DNA from: Marinobacterium litorale DSM 23545
Lineage (GTDB): Bacteria; Pseudomonadota; Gammaproteobacteria; Pseudomonadales; Balneatricaceae
Length of the DNA: 64,000 bases
Direction of reading: 5' to 3'
Assembly: GCF_000428985.1 (NCBI RefSeq)
Contig: NZ_AUAZ01000001.1
Span: 62,001-126,000 of the forward strand
Position numbers and translations under genes: made by a program. The notes beneath the pieces are model-generated. The model ran no database searches. It saw only the letters and a program-made list of their open reading frames with translations, and was not told where the DNA came from. How positions within the stretch are numbered: position 1 is the first letter of the stretch; every line of letters starts with the position of its first letter. Positions 26,927-36,423 of the stretch are shown piece by piece.

Positions 26927-27597
26927 TAGGTCATTTTTTCTTTTTCATCGAACCATTCTTTAGCGAAGTCGGTATCTCGGTATTCGTTAAAATATGGACC
27001 TCCAATCGTCCAATGAATGTTCATGATTTCATTAGGTGGAGATGAGTATTCACCTACTAACCAGTTCCACTTCACATCTAATTCGCCAATATCCTCATCA
27101 TTAAGCCACATGAAGCGGTGGAGGTTCATTGCCGGTGCTGTATTTATAAAGTCAGGAGTCAATTTTCTATTAGCGGGATGATTACAATTCCATAATATAA
27201 CAGAAGACCAATTCTTCCTCGGATATTTATACTGTTTGTTTCCTAAATATTTATATTCGCACCTTGGGGTATAATCGTGTTTTACAACGTACACTGCCTT
27301 TCCGGGGTTTTTATCGACTTCATTTAAGAGGTTGTATATATCAGTCTGAATTAACATGTCACAATCAAAAAAAACAGCCCATCCCTTATAATCTGAAAGA
27401 AAGGGAACTAAAAACCTAGTGAATGAGAAGTCATTTGACTGCTTCGGGTCTCGTTCTCTTTTATATATTCCTTTTAAATTTTTTGTGCTTAGCGGAATAA
27501 TAGAGACGGGCTTTGAGCTTCTAGTAAATATGGAGTGGGCCATTGTATGCCACGCAATTGATTCTACTTCATCGTACCCAATGAAAATATTTAACAT
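26908..27597 (-). CDS. GT8-like glycosyltransferase
   Basis: A 229-residue protein with the GT-A metal-binding DxD motif in VFFDCDMLI (D78, D80), an N-terminal MLNIFIGYDEVES, and WSSVILWNCNHPANRKL plus a HWTIGGPYF segment near the C-terminus. These match a family of short glycosyltransferases distantly related to GT8 found in surface polysaccharide clusters. It overlaps the flippase gene by 19 bases and is 27 bases from rfbC. It is the first gene of clearly AT-rich character to the left of the rfb genes. Confidence 0.6.
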   Translation of the reverse strand: MLNIFIGYDEVESIAWHTMAHSIFTRSSKPVSIIPLSTKNLKGIYKRERDPKQSNDFSFTRFLVPFLSDYKGWAVFFDCDMLIQTDIYNLLNEVDKNPGKAVYVVKHDYTPRCEYKYLGNKQYKYPRKNWSSVILWNCNHPANRKLTPDFINTAPAMNLHRFMWLNDEDIGELDVKWNWLVGEYSSPPNEIMNIHWTIGGPYFNEYRDTDFAKEWFDEKEKMTYCKQKK

Positions 27598-27624
27598 TTC
27601 TCTACTCTTTTCGTTAAAGATTAC

Positions 27625-28179
27625 CTACGATTTTGGGGCATGAAGTTCTACTTCTAAGAAGTTCCGTCCATGTTTATCCTTCTCCGATAAGGTTGGACTA
27701 CCCTTGTCTAGGGGCCAGTCTATTCCTAGTGTTTTGTCATTCCATAATATGATCTGCTCATAGTTTGGTTGATAAAAGTCTGTGCATTTGTATTGAAATT
27801 CTGCAATCACCCCAGTGACTAAGAAACCATGTGCAAATCCAGGAGGGATCCATAACATCCGGCTATTCTCTTCCGACAGATATTCGCCAACCCACTGTCC
27901 GAAGGTGGGTGACGAAGGGCGAATATCGACCGCGACATCGAATACTTCACCGCGGGTTACCCTTACCAGTTTGCCCTGAGGGTGCTTGATCTGATAATGC
28001 AGTCCCCTAAGGGTATTTTTTACTGACCTGCTATGGTTGTCCTGTACGAACTTGGCGTCGATGCCGGCTTCGTGGAAATCTCGCTCGTTCCAGCTCTCCA
28101 TGAAAAAGCCGCGTTCGTCTTTGAAGACCTTGGGTTCGATAATCTTGACGTCGGGAATTTTGGTTTCTATGACTTTCAT
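27625..28179 (-). CDS. rfbC: dTDP-4-dehydrorhamnose 3,5-epimerase
   Basis: A 184-residue cupin enzyme. [35 protein letters not shown] and [22 protein letters not shown], with the catalytic His in GLHYQ and the later [10 protein letters not shown], define RmlC/RfbC. It performs the third step of dTDP-L-rhamnose synthesis. It overlaps rfbA by four bases. Confidence 0.97.
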   Translation of the reverse strand: MKVIETKIPDVKIIEPKVFKDERGFFMESWNERDFHEAGIDAKFVQDNHSRSVKNTLRGLHYQIKHPQGKLVRVTRGEVFDVAVDIRPSSPTFGQWVGEYLSEENSRMLWIPPGFAHGFLVTGVIAEFQYKCTDFYQPNYEQIILWNDKTLGIDWPLDKGSPTLSEKDKHGRNFLEVELHAPKS

Positions 28180-29063
28180 AAGTTTCGTTCGGTTGGCTTA
28201 TGCTTCAGCAGCTTTTTCAGATAGACGCCGTAGCTGTTCTTTTGCAGCTTTTCGGCCTCTGCGAGCAACTGGTCGTCGTTAATAAAGCCCATACGGTAGG
28301 CGATCTCTTCCGGGCAGGCTATCTTAAGACTCTGGCGCTTTTCCAGTGTTTCTATGAAACTGGCAGCTTCTTGAAGAGAGTCGAACGTACCGGTGTCGAG
28401 CCAGGCAAACCCGCGCCCAAGTAACTGTACATTGAGATCGCCGCGTTCCAGATACGCTTGGTTGACGCTGGTGATTTCGAGTTCGCCTCGATCCGAAGGC
28501 TCTATCTGTTTGGCGATGGCTACAACATCATTGTCATAGAAGTAGAGGCCGGTAACGGCATAGTCAGACTTTGGTACGGCAGGCTTTTCTTCGATGGAAA
28601 CCGCTCTTTGCTGCGCGTCGAACTCAACCACGCCAAAGCGTTCTGGATCGGAAACCTGGTAGCCGAATACGGTAGCGCCTTTTGTTTGACTAGCGGCGCG
28701 TTGCAACATCTTACTCAGCCCTTGTCCATAGTAAATGTTGTCGCCCAGTACCAGACAAACACTGTCCTGTCCGATGAAGCTTTCGCCGATGATAAACGCT
28801 TGGGCAAGTCCATCCGGGCTGGGTTGAACGGCGTATGTCAGGTTTATTCCCCACTGGCTGCCGTCATTTAGCAACCGCTTGAAGCTCGCTTGATCTTCTG
28901 GGGTTGTGATTATCAATATGTCCCGTATTCCCGCCAGCATCAGTACAGACAGAGGGTAATAGATCATCGGCTTGTCGTAGACTGGCAGGAGCTGTTTGGA
29001 GATTCCCCGTGTGATGGGGTAGAGGCGGGTGCCGGAGCCGCCGGCGAGGACTATCCCTTTCAT
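28176..29063 (-). CDS. rfbA: Glucose-1-phosphate thymidylyltransferase
   Basis: A 295-residue nucleotidyltransferase with the signature [16 protein letters not shown] at the N-terminus, [14 protein letters not shown], and the sugar-binding VEKP-type [20 protein letters not shown]. It makes dTDP-glucose from glucose-1-phosphate and dTTP, the first step to dTDP-L-rhamnose. It lies between rfbD and rfbC with essentially no spacing. Confidence 0.97.
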   Translation of the reverse strand: MKGIVLAGGSGTRLYPITRGISKQLLPVYDKPMIYYPLSVLMLAGIRDILIITTPEDQASFKRLLNDGSQWGINLTYAVQPSPDGLAQAFIIGESFIGQDSVCLVLGDNIYYGQGLSKMLQRAASQTKGATVFGYQVSDPERFGVVEFDAQQRAVSIEEKPAVPKSDYAVTGLYFYDNDVVAIAKQIEPSDRGELEITSVNQAYLERGDLNVQLLGRGFAWLDTGTFDSLQEAASFIETLEKRQSLKIACPEEIAYRMGFINDDQLLAEAEKLQKNSYGVYLKKLLKHKPTERNL

Positions 29064-29936
29064 CTATTTCTCCAGGAATTCATTTAATGTTGAGGCCAGT
29101 TCAGTTTTCCACTCGGGTAGTTGAATATTGAGGGCCTGCTCTAATTTGCTTGTGTCTAATCGTGAGTTCAATGGACGCTTGGCCGGGGTTGGGTATTGAT
29201 GTGTGGGAATAGGGTTGATGTCGTCTGCCGTTAACATTAAGGGCTCGCTTTCCCGGCTTGCGACATTGAAGATCTCCCGGGCAAATCCATGCCAACTCGT
29301 GTGTCCCCTTGGCGCAAGGTGATATATCCCGCTCTCTAAACCACTGTGAGCGGCCAGGGCCGTGACGTTTGCAATCAGTCTCGCGGGTGTGGGGGAGCCA
29401 ATCTGATCATCCACTACGTTCAGCTCGGTGCGTTGTTTACCCAGATCGAGCATTGTTCTCATAAAATTCTTCCCACGCGCACTGTAGACCCAACTGGTGC
29501 GGAAAATCAGATGCTCGCAGCCTGAGTGCAGGATCGCCAGGTCGCCTTGGAGTTTAGTCTCTCCATATCGGTTTACAGGAGAGCCTTCCATTGATTCTTT
29601 TCGGAAGGATTGGTGATTGCCGTCATAGACGTAATCGGAGGAGTAGTGGACAAGTAGCGAGCCTTGCGTGGCTGAGTGGTTTGCCAGTATCTCGGGTAAA
29701 TCCGCGTTCAGCTTTCTGGCGAGGTCCGGCTCGCTCTCTGCTTTATCAACCTGCGTGTAGGCGGCGGCGTTAATGACGATGTTGGGGCTGGTTTTTTGCA
29801 GGTACGCTTCCACTGCGGGTAGATCTGACAGGTCCAGTTCCTTGCGGCCGGGTGCGTACACCTTTCCTAAGCAGGCGATTGATCGACACACTTCAAAACC
29901 GACTTGACCGGTGGCGCCTAGCACCAGGATTTTCAT
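29064..29936 (-). CDS. rfbD: dTDP-4-dehydrorhamnose reductase
   Basis: A 290-residue short-chain dehydrogenase with the GATGQVGFE nucleotide-binding loop, [14 protein letters not shown], the YxxxK pair in [10 protein letters not shown] and a C-terminal [12 protein letters not shown] motif characteristic of RmlD. It reduces the 4-keto group to yield dTDP-L-rhamnose. It overlaps rfbB by four bases. Confidence 0.96.
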   Translation of the reverse strand: MKILVLGATGQVGFEVCRSIACLGKVYAPGRKELDLSDLPAVEAYLQKTSPNIVINAAAYTQVDKAESEPDLARKLNADLPEILANHSATQGSLLVHYSSDYVYDGNHQSFRKESMEGSPVNRYGETKLQGDLAILHSGCEHLIFRTSWVYSARGKNFMRTMLDLGKQRTELNVVDDQIGSPTPARLIANVTALAAHSGLESGIYHLAPRGHTSWHGFAREIFNVASRESEPLMLTADDINPIPTHQYPTPAKRPLNSRLDTSKLEQALNIQLPEWKTELASTLNEFLEK

Positions 29937-31006
29937 CGCTGTATCCCTAGGCGTTCGCGCGAATAATTACCTGATTGTGCTTTTCGGCACCAGTCCAGGT
30001 TATCTAGGTACCATTTAACTGTTTTCTTTATCCCGCTCTCGAAGGTTTCAGCCGGGGTCCAGCCTAACTCTTTTTTAATTTTCGAGGCGTCAATTGCGTA
30101 CCTCCGATCATGGCCGGGCCGGTCTTCAACGTAAGTGATTAAATCTCTGTAATGGGTGTCGGTTGGGGCTAGCTGCTGAAGTGTACTGCAGATGGTTTCA
30201 ACCACTTCGATGTTACGTTTTTCGTTGTTTCCGCCAATGTTATAGGTTTCCCCGGGCGCGCCTTTTTCCAGGACGGTGCTCAGTGCACGGGCATGGTCTT
30301 CTACGTATAACCAGTCCCTGATCTGGTCACCCTTCCCGTAAACGGGTAGTGGCCGCTGCTCCAGTGCGTTCAGTATGATCAGGGGAATAAGCTTTTCCGG
30401 GAAGTGGTATGGCCCATAGTTGTTCGAGCAGTTGGTTATCATCGTGGGTAGACCGTAACTGCGTGCCCATGCTCTGACTAAATGATCGGAGCTGGCCTTG
30501 GATGCGGAATAGGGTGAGCTTGGGGCGTATGAAGTTAACTCGGAGAAGAGCTGCGCGGCGGCCTTATCATCGTCGTCGGGATGGGGGAGGTCGCCGTACA
30601 CTTCATCGGTTGAGACGTGCAGTAGGCGGAAGCGATTTTTTTGCTCGTCCTGTAACCCCTGCCAGTATGCCCGGGATACTTCGAGTAATGTGTAGGTGCC
30701 TACGATGTTGGTTTCAATGAAGGCGGCGGGGCCATCTATTGATCGGTCCACGTGACTTTCAGCAGCCAGGTGCATTATGGCGTCTGGCTTGTGTGTATCG
30801 AACACCCTTTCCAGCTCGGGTCGGTTGCAGATATCGACATGCTCGAAGGTGTAACGGGGCGACTGGGCAACGGATTCAACGTTCGCAAGATTCCCGGCAT
30901 AGGTGAGCTTATCGAGGTTTATCACCTCGTGATCGGTGTTTTGGATCAGGTGCCGCACAACGGCAGAGCCAATGAAGCCGGCACCGCCGGTGACAAGTAT
31001 TTTCAT
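29933..31006 (-). CDS. rfbB: dTDP-glucose 4,6-dehydratase
   Basis: A 357-residue extended SDR enzyme with [37 protein letters not shown] and the catalytic [13 protein letters not shown] (YxxxK). It performs the second step of dTDP-L-rhamnose synthesis. It is the first gene of the minus-strand rhamnose and polysaccharide operon. The 78 bases upstream contain a REP-like palindrome rather than an obvious promoter. Confidence 0.97.
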   Translation of the reverse strand: MKILVTGGAGFIGSAVVRHLIQNTDHEVINLDKLTYAGNLANVESVAQSPRYTFEHVDICNRPELERVFDTHKPDAIMHLAAESHVDRSIDGPAAFIETNIVGTYTLLEVSRAYWQGLQDEQKNRFRLLHVSTDEVYGDLPHPDDDDKAAAQLFSELTSYAPSSPYSASKASSDHLVRAWARSYGLPTMITNCSNNYGPYHFPEKLIPLIILNALEQRPLPVYGKGDQIRDWLYVEDHARALSTVLEKGAPGETYNIGGNNEKRNIEVVETICSTLQQLAPTDTHYRDLITYVEDRPGHDRRYAIDASKIKKELGWTPAETFESGIKKTVKWYLDNLDWCRKAQSGNYSRERLGIQR

Positions 31007-31031
31007 CGTATCGTTTACTTCTGCCAGGTTT

Positions 31032-31063
31032 GCCCCGGATTTCGCTTTGCTGCATCGGGGCTA
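31032..31063. repeat. REP-like palindromic element
   Basis: GCCCCGGAT and ATCGGGGC form an inverted repeat with a TTCGCTTTGCTGC centre, followed by CTACAGG. It is a variant of the palindromes at 39719 and 61380 (CGGATT-CGCTTCGCTG-ATCCGG type). Confidence 0.55.
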
Positions 31064-31084
31064 CAGGGGCGAATAGCCAAGGCG

Positions 31085-32464
31085 CTAACCATGCGAGGCT
31101 ATTTCGATTGTTGGTGCTCGCTCTCTGCCTTGGTAAAGAGCAGATAATGAAGCTTTAAGGCGGCTCTTCGCCTGGTTATCGCCATGGACTATTCGTATCT
31201 CTAGGGGCCTCTGTTTGATGCCGGCAACGAAGTTGATCAGGTCGTTTTTATCGGCATGGGCGGAGTAGCCACTGATGGTTTCGATGCGTGCGCGTATATC
31301 GATGCGTTCATCATCAAGCCAGACGTATCCGCCCTGGGGGCCGTATTGCTGGATATCGCGTCCTGGGGTGCCTTGGGCCTGGTAACCGACGAAGAGTACC
31401 GCATGCTTGGGGTTGTTCAGCATCGCTTTCAGGTAGTTAACGATCCGCCCTGCATTGCACATACCGCTGCCGGCGATAACGATGGCGGGGCGTTTGCTTT
31501 CGTTGAGGTGCTGGACCATTTGCATGTGTTGCTGATGGTTGTCGACCACAAGGAGGTTGTCAAAGCTCAGTGGTTTACCGCCCCGGCGCAGATGCTCGTG
31601 GGCTTCTTCGTCCCAGTAGGGTTTCAGTTCTTTGTACAGTTCTGTGAACCGGGTTGCCAGCGGGGAGTCCAGAATAACCGGCAGGGGCTCGGTCTGGTCA
31701 GCGGTGATTGTTTCCAGTTCGTAAAGGAGCTCTTGAGTGCGGCCAATGCTGAAGGCGGGTATCAGTACGGTGCCTTGGTTTTCTTGGGCTCGTTCGATGG
31801 CCTCCGCCAGGTGTTGCTGGCGCTGTTCCCGGTTTTCGTGGGCTTTGTCGCCGTAGGTGGATTCCAGAATCAATCTGTCCGCGCGCTCCGGTGATTGGGG
31901 CTCGGGGAGGATCGGCGTGTGGGGCGCGCCCAAATCACCTGAAAAGACGGTGACTTCGGTACTGCCGTCATGCTTGTCGGTGGTTTCACACTCTATATAG
32001 GCTGAACCCAAGATGTGGCCTGCACGTTGGAGCCGAACTTTCAGTTGTCTGTCAGCGGTCTCGATCAGGCTGAACCACTGGTTGTAGGGCAGTGCGATCA
32101 TCCGCTCCCGAATCGTTTTCAGGTACTTCTCTACATGGGTATGGTCGCGGCTCACCCCGAGTTTGAAGGCGTCTTCCAGTACCGGTTCCAGCAGTAGCGA
32201 TGAAGGGCGTGAGCAGATGATCGGCCCTTGGTAACCGGTTGCAAGCAGCCAGGGCAGGCGGCCCACGTGGTCGATATGTACATGGGTAAGAATCAGCGCT
32301 TTGATGCTTTCGGTCTCAAAATCGATATCCAGACTGTTGCCGGCTTCGTTACCTTGAAACAGGCCGCAGTCTACCAGCAGGCTGTTGTTCGAGTCGGTGT
32401 AGAGCTGGTGACATGAGCCGGTGACGCCGTTGGTCGCTCCGTGATGTATAACTGTTGTTTGCAT
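31085..32464 (-). CDS. MBL-fold, beta-CASP RNA-processing metallohydrolase
   Basis: A 459-residue protein combining a metallo-beta-lactamase core with HVHIDH (HxHxDH) and later GDLG and H motifs, a beta-CASP insertion (about residues 200-330) and a C-terminal RNA-specificity domain with SGMCNAGRI and ISGYSAHADKNDL. These belong to the YSH1/CPSF73-like bacterial RNase family. ATG 32464 is preceded by AAGGA at a good distance; an upstream extension would overlap the HEPN gene. With that start it lies 22 bases downstream of the HEPN gene, in the same direction, and may share its transcript. Confidence 0.85.
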   Translation of the reverse strand: MQTTVIHHGATNGVTGSCHQLYTDSNNSLLVDCGLFQGNEAGNSLDIDFETESIKALILTHVHIDHVGRLPWLLATGYQGPIICSRPSSLLLEPVLEDAFKLGVSRDHTHVEKYLKTIRERMIALPYNQWFSLIETADRQLKVRLQRAGHILGSAYIECETTDKHDGSTEVTVFSGDLGAPHTPILPEPQSPERADRLILESTYGDKAHENREQRQQHLAEAIERAQENQGTVLIPAFSIGRTQELLYELETITADQTEPLPVILDSPLATRFTELYKELKPYWDEEAHEHLRRGGKPLSFDNLLVVDNHQQHMQMVQHLNESKRPAIVIAGSGMCNAGRIVNYLKAMLNNPKHAVLFVGYQAQGTPGRDIQQYGPQGGYVWLDDERIDIRARIETISGYSAHADKNDLINFVAGIKQRPLEIRIVHGDNQAKSRLKASLSALYQGRERAPTIEIASHG

Positions 32465-32486
32465 TTCACGTCCTTGTGAAGGGTTT

Positions 32487-32942
32487 CTAGCGGTATTTTT
32501 CAGCAAATTTAAGCGTGCCTTCAAATACGGAAAGCAGCTCTTTTGAAAGCTTATAGGCTTTGTTCAGCAGGCTCGCTTGCAGTTCTGGATCATCTGGGTA
32601 GTCGTGGGCGAACTGGTTTCTCATTTCCCTGAGTAATAGCCATTGCTGCGTTGAGGGGATAGCACCAAGTTTTTCAAGCCGGTTGAGTTTGTCGATAAAG
32701 GCTGTCAAATCACCCTGCTCGTAAGTCAGATCCAGCAGGGCAGGGAAGAGTTTTGCTCCCATCGCATCCTGTAGCTTGGAGAAGCGAACGATAAACTGAT
32801 CCAAGATTGCCAGGTCTACATCGCCAATGTTTGATAGATTTTCAGCGGTTAACGGAAATTGGTTGGACAGCGTATTTTGTGCCCAGCGCAGGCGTTTAGC
32901 GTGAGCCGCGCAGGTTTCGACGGTTTGATCAAACTGTTTCAT
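32487..32942 (-). CDS. HEPN-domain toxin-like protein (HepT-like, RX4HXY)
   Basis: A 151-residue all-helical protein containing R108-NQFA-H113-D-Y115, exactly the RX4HXY motif of HepT-type HEPN ribonucleases, where the Arg/His pair is catalytic and the Tyr is the residue AMPylated by the MntA antitoxin in the Shewanella system. It overlaps the preceding MNT gene by four bases, the usual toxin-antitoxin coupling. I infer an MNT-HEPN (type VII) toxin-antitoxin pair. Confidence 0.72.
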   Translation of the reverse strand: MKQFDQTVETCAAHAKRLRWAQNTLSNQFPLTAENLSNIGDVDLAILDQFIVRFSKLQDAMGAKLFPALLDLTYEQGDLTAFIDKLNRLEKLGAIPSTQQWLLLREMRNQFAHDYPDDPELQASLLNKAYKLSKELLSVFEGTLKFAEKYR

Positions 32943-33241
32943 AACGGGATGCCGCTGGCTTTGGCTGACCGGTGGATCGCGAGCTCCGGTGTTTGGGTGC
33001 GATGAATGACCAGGTCGATTTTTTGATCTCCCAGTTTGGCGTGTAGCTCTGCCAGGGCATTTAATTTTGCGTCAACCAAAGTGTCTGGGTCATCCAACTC
33101 CGGCTCGATATAGAGGTCAATATCGCCGCCGAGGGCGCCATCATCGGTACGTGATCCAAACAGTAAAATATGGGACGCCTCACCAAAATACCGTTTTAGG
33201 GTTTGCTGAATTGTAGTTTTTTGCCGATTAGTCAGGCGCAT
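32939..33241 (-). CDS. MNT-domain nucleotidyltransferase, partner of the HEPN protein
   Basis: A 100-residue minimal nucleotidyltransferase with LLFGSRTDDGALGGDIDLYIE; the metal-binding D40 and D42 follow G29-S30 with nine residues between, one fewer than the usual GSX10DXD. In the family such proteins add AMP to their HEPN partner and neutralise it. I start it at ATG 33241; a 20-residue upstream extension would overlap the preceding MNT gene. It overlaps the HEPN gene by an ATGA. Confidence 0.75.
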   Translation of the reverse strand: MRLTNRQKTTIQQTLKRYFGEASHILLFGSRTDDGALGGDIDLYIEPELDDPDTLVDAKLNALAELHAKLGDQKIDLVIHRTQTPELAIHRSAKASGIPL

Positions 33242-33258
33242 GGTTTTGACTGCGTTGG

Positions 33259-33663
33259 TTATCCGAAAATCCGCTTGTGATACTCGTGATCCAGTTCCCA
33301 CATGGAGCTGATTCTGTTTTCTTCCCGGGCCAGGCGTAGCGTGTCTTTGGCGAGCAGTACTTTTCCTGATGAAATCACGCTATAGGCCAGTGTGAGCGGT
33401 ATATGGTTTATATCCACCACTGATATTGGCTTGCTGTCCTTGGGCAGGGCATCTTGCCAGCGTTGCGCCAGAAGCTCCGGTTGTAGCCGCTTTTCCCAGG
33501 CGTCGTCAGGAAATCTGTTAAATGCCACCGCTAAATCATAGTCACTGTCGGCCTGGGCGGTCCCTTTCGCACGAGAGCCATATAGCCAAAGAATGCATAC
33601 ATTCGGCTCTTCCCGGGCTAAGGCGGTCAGCGTTTCCAGAGTAGGGTCCTGCTTCAGGCTCAT
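33259..33663 (-). CDS. Second MNT-domain nucleotidyltransferase
   Basis: A 134-residue protein with WLYGSRAKGTAQADSDYDLAV, a canonical GSX10DXD motif (S30, D41, D43), and a longer C-terminal part (SVVDINHIPLTLAYSVISSGKVLL) than its neighbour. This resembles MntA-type antitoxins that usually precede a HEPN gene, yet the next gene is another MNT, 17 bases away. AAGGG lies eight bases before the ATG. It may be an antitoxin that lost its own partner or a second modifier of the HEPN protein. Confidence 0.78.
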   Translation of the reverse strand: MSLKQDPTLETLTALAREEPNVCILWLYGSRAKGTAQADSDYDLAVAFNRFPDDAWEKRLQPELLAQRWQDALPKDSKPISVVDINHIPLTLAYSVISSGKVLLAKDTLRLAREENRISSMWELDHEYHKRIFG

Positions 33664-33782
33664 GTGATCAGCCCTTGAGCAAACTGGAAACGTTCCTCGG
33701 CCAGCTGTGCTAAGTGTTCACGCATTGCATCGCAGTATGCAGTGTCATCGATGGCTGGATGTTTTGTCACGCATTGTCCCAT
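33660..33782 (-). CDS. Possible 40-residue ORF coupled to the MNT genes
   Basis: An ATG at 33782 opens a 40-codon frame (MGQCVTKHPAIDDTAYCDAM at the start, a predicted helix at the end) whose TGA overlaps the ATG of the second MNT gene. The coupling is suggestive, but no ribosome site precedes the ATG and I recognise no family. It may be the remnant of a lost gene or chance. Confidence 0.25.
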   Translation of the reverse strand: MGQCVTKHPAIDDTAYCDAMREHLAQLAEERFQFAQGLIT

Positions 33783-33871
33783 CAGTTCTCGGCAGGGGTT
33801 TCAGGCACGCTACCGCCCGGAGGTTGTCTCGGGCGCCCTCGAACCCTGAGTATTCGTCGATGTTTTCTAGT

Positions 33872-34075
33872 TTAGGTCGTTTCGGTCACGGCGTGGGGGA
33901 GTTCCGCAGGTTCTGTTTGATAGTACATATCAAGCGACTGCCACTCCTGCTCGGTGCCATCTTCTATCCGTTTGACCCAGACCCGGCCCAATTGATCCAC
34001 GGCGTAGATAATATGGGTAGAGCCTTCTTGAATAACTTGTATCTGACTGATTCGCAAAGTTTTTGGCAGGTGCAT
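33872..34075 (-). CDS. Small hypothetical protein
   Basis: A 67-residue protein, MHLPKTLRISQIQVIQEGST at the start and acidic near the end, with alternating beta-strand-like segments (HIIYAVDQLGRVWVKRI). The start ATG 34075 is chosen because GGAGGG lies six bases upstream; a longer TTG-initiated frame would overlap nadC and has no ribosome site. I recognise no family, no signal peptide and no membrane segment. It lies downstream of nadC in the same direction. Confidence 0.5.
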   Translation of the reverse strand: MHLPKTLRISQIQVIQEGSTHIIYAVDQLGRVWVKRIEDGTEQEWQSLDMYYQTEPAELPHAVTETT

Positions 34076-34212
34076 CCTGTGCCCTCCATGGTTTTCAGTG
34101 TGCCATAGATGACCGCTGAAGAGGAACTGTTCAAACGGCCATTTGAGAACTTGGATGGATGCAATAATGGGGCCGCGGGTGGTTGTCAGACCCGCGGTTG
34201 GATGATAGGGAT

Positions 34213-35380
<1,168 letters not shown>

Positions 35381-35896
35381 ATGCCAGAGAACAGATCTCA
35401 AGAAAATGGTTTTAGCCTGATCGAGCTTATGATCACGCTGGCGATCGCGGTGATCCTGTTAACCGTGGGCGTTCCCTCGTACAGTAACTTTGTTCAGGAT
35501 GCGCGTCTTGACGCGGCCCAGGACTCCCTGCTTGCTGCTATGCAGTTTGCGCAGAGCGAAGCGCTGAAGCGTAACGAGCAGATCAAAGTTCAGCCAAAAA
35601 CCTGTGGTGCGGGAGGATGTGACTGGTCCTCTGGGCTAAACGTGCTCCATCTTTCACCTGATCCTGATGTGGTCTTGAGAGAGACCGAGGCGTTGGATAA
35701 CGTCACTCTGGCCTGTACCAGTGGTTGTGATTCCCTGACATTTTATGGCGATGGCGCGTTGACAGCAGCTGCTGCCGGCGCGCAGTTTTCGGCATGCACG
35801 CCTCAGGGTAATGGACGCGGATTTCAGGTTTACATGACGGGTAAAGTTAAAAAGGTGGCGGATACTGACGACGGAGATGCGGTGACAGGATGCTGA
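35381..35896 (+). CDS. fimT: GspH/FimT-type minor pilin
   Basis: A 171-residue prepilin with a leader ending in glycine and the segment FSLIELMITLAIAVILLTVGVPSY, then a GspH-like body with a cysteine-rich centre (KTCGAGGCDW, ACTSGCD). FimT/FimU proteins prime pilus assembly and in some species bind DNA. ATG 35381 and ATG 35363 are both possible; the leader is of normal length only with the later one. It overlaps pilV by seven bases and opens the minor-pilin operon. Confidence 0.85.
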   Translation: MPENRSQENGFSLIELMITLAIAVILLTVGVPSYSNFVQDARLDAAQDSLLAAMQFAQSEALKRNEQIKVQPKTCGAGGCDWSSGLNVLHLSPDPDVVLRETEALDNVTLACTSGCDSLTFYGDGALTAAAAGAQFSACTPQGNGRGFQVYMTGKVKKVADTDDGDAVTGC

Positions 35897-36423
35897 TAAC
35901 GGGGTTGTGTAGAAAGCGCGACAAACGCCAGCGAGGCTTTTCGATGATAGAAGCCCTGATAACCTTGTTGCTGTTTTCGATTGGCATGCTCGCGCTGGGA
36001 GCGATGTACGGACGTGGGCTTGCTGTCAGCCACTCAAGTTATCTGCGCTCGCTAGCCGCAATTCAGGCAGCCGATATGGCGGAGCGTATGCGGGCCAATC
36101 CTTTTGGTGCCGTTAACGTTTACGAATTGGCAGATAATGAATGCACTGCCGCTGCGCAGCCGGCATTACCGGCGAGCTGCTCAGGTGATTGTGAGGGCGA
36201 TACCCTGACGCCGGATGAACTCGCGGGTTGGGATCTGAATGCATGGTGTAACTCGAATTTGGCACTGTTTGGCGGTTTGTTTAATACCGCGACGATAAAG
36301 CCGGACGACGCCAGTGCTCCCGATTATTATGACATCCAGATTTCCTGGGGTGAGCGCAGCGTTACCGGTAATAATCAAAAGTCGGTTCAAAACCAGACAT
36401 TTACCTATAGGTTCAAACCATGA
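35890..36423 (+). CDS. pilV: Minor pilin PilV
   Basis: A 177-residue prepilin with basic leader KRDKRQRG and FSMIEALITLLLFSIGMLALGAMY, where MIEALI replaces the usual LIELMI, as in PilV. The segment AAIQAADMAERMRANP is a PilV family marker. The body has six cysteines. It overlaps fimT and pilW by a few bases each, so the operon is translationally coupled. Confidence 0.88.
   Translation: MLITGLCRKRDKRQRGFSMIEALITLLLFSIGMLALGAMYGRGLAVSHSSYLRSLAAIQAADMAERMRANPFGAVNVYELADNECTAAAQPALPASCSGDCEGDTLTPDELAGWDLNAWCNSNLALFGGLFNTATIKPDDASAPDYYDIQISWGERSVTGNNQKSVQNQTFTYRFKP

Noticed and set aside
33664-33871. A decayed gene between the MNT gene and the small hypothetical gene
   Set aside because: Short open stretches exist in two frames on the minus strand, but none matches a family I recognise; only the 40-codon frame coupled to the MNT gene is recorded, at low confidence.
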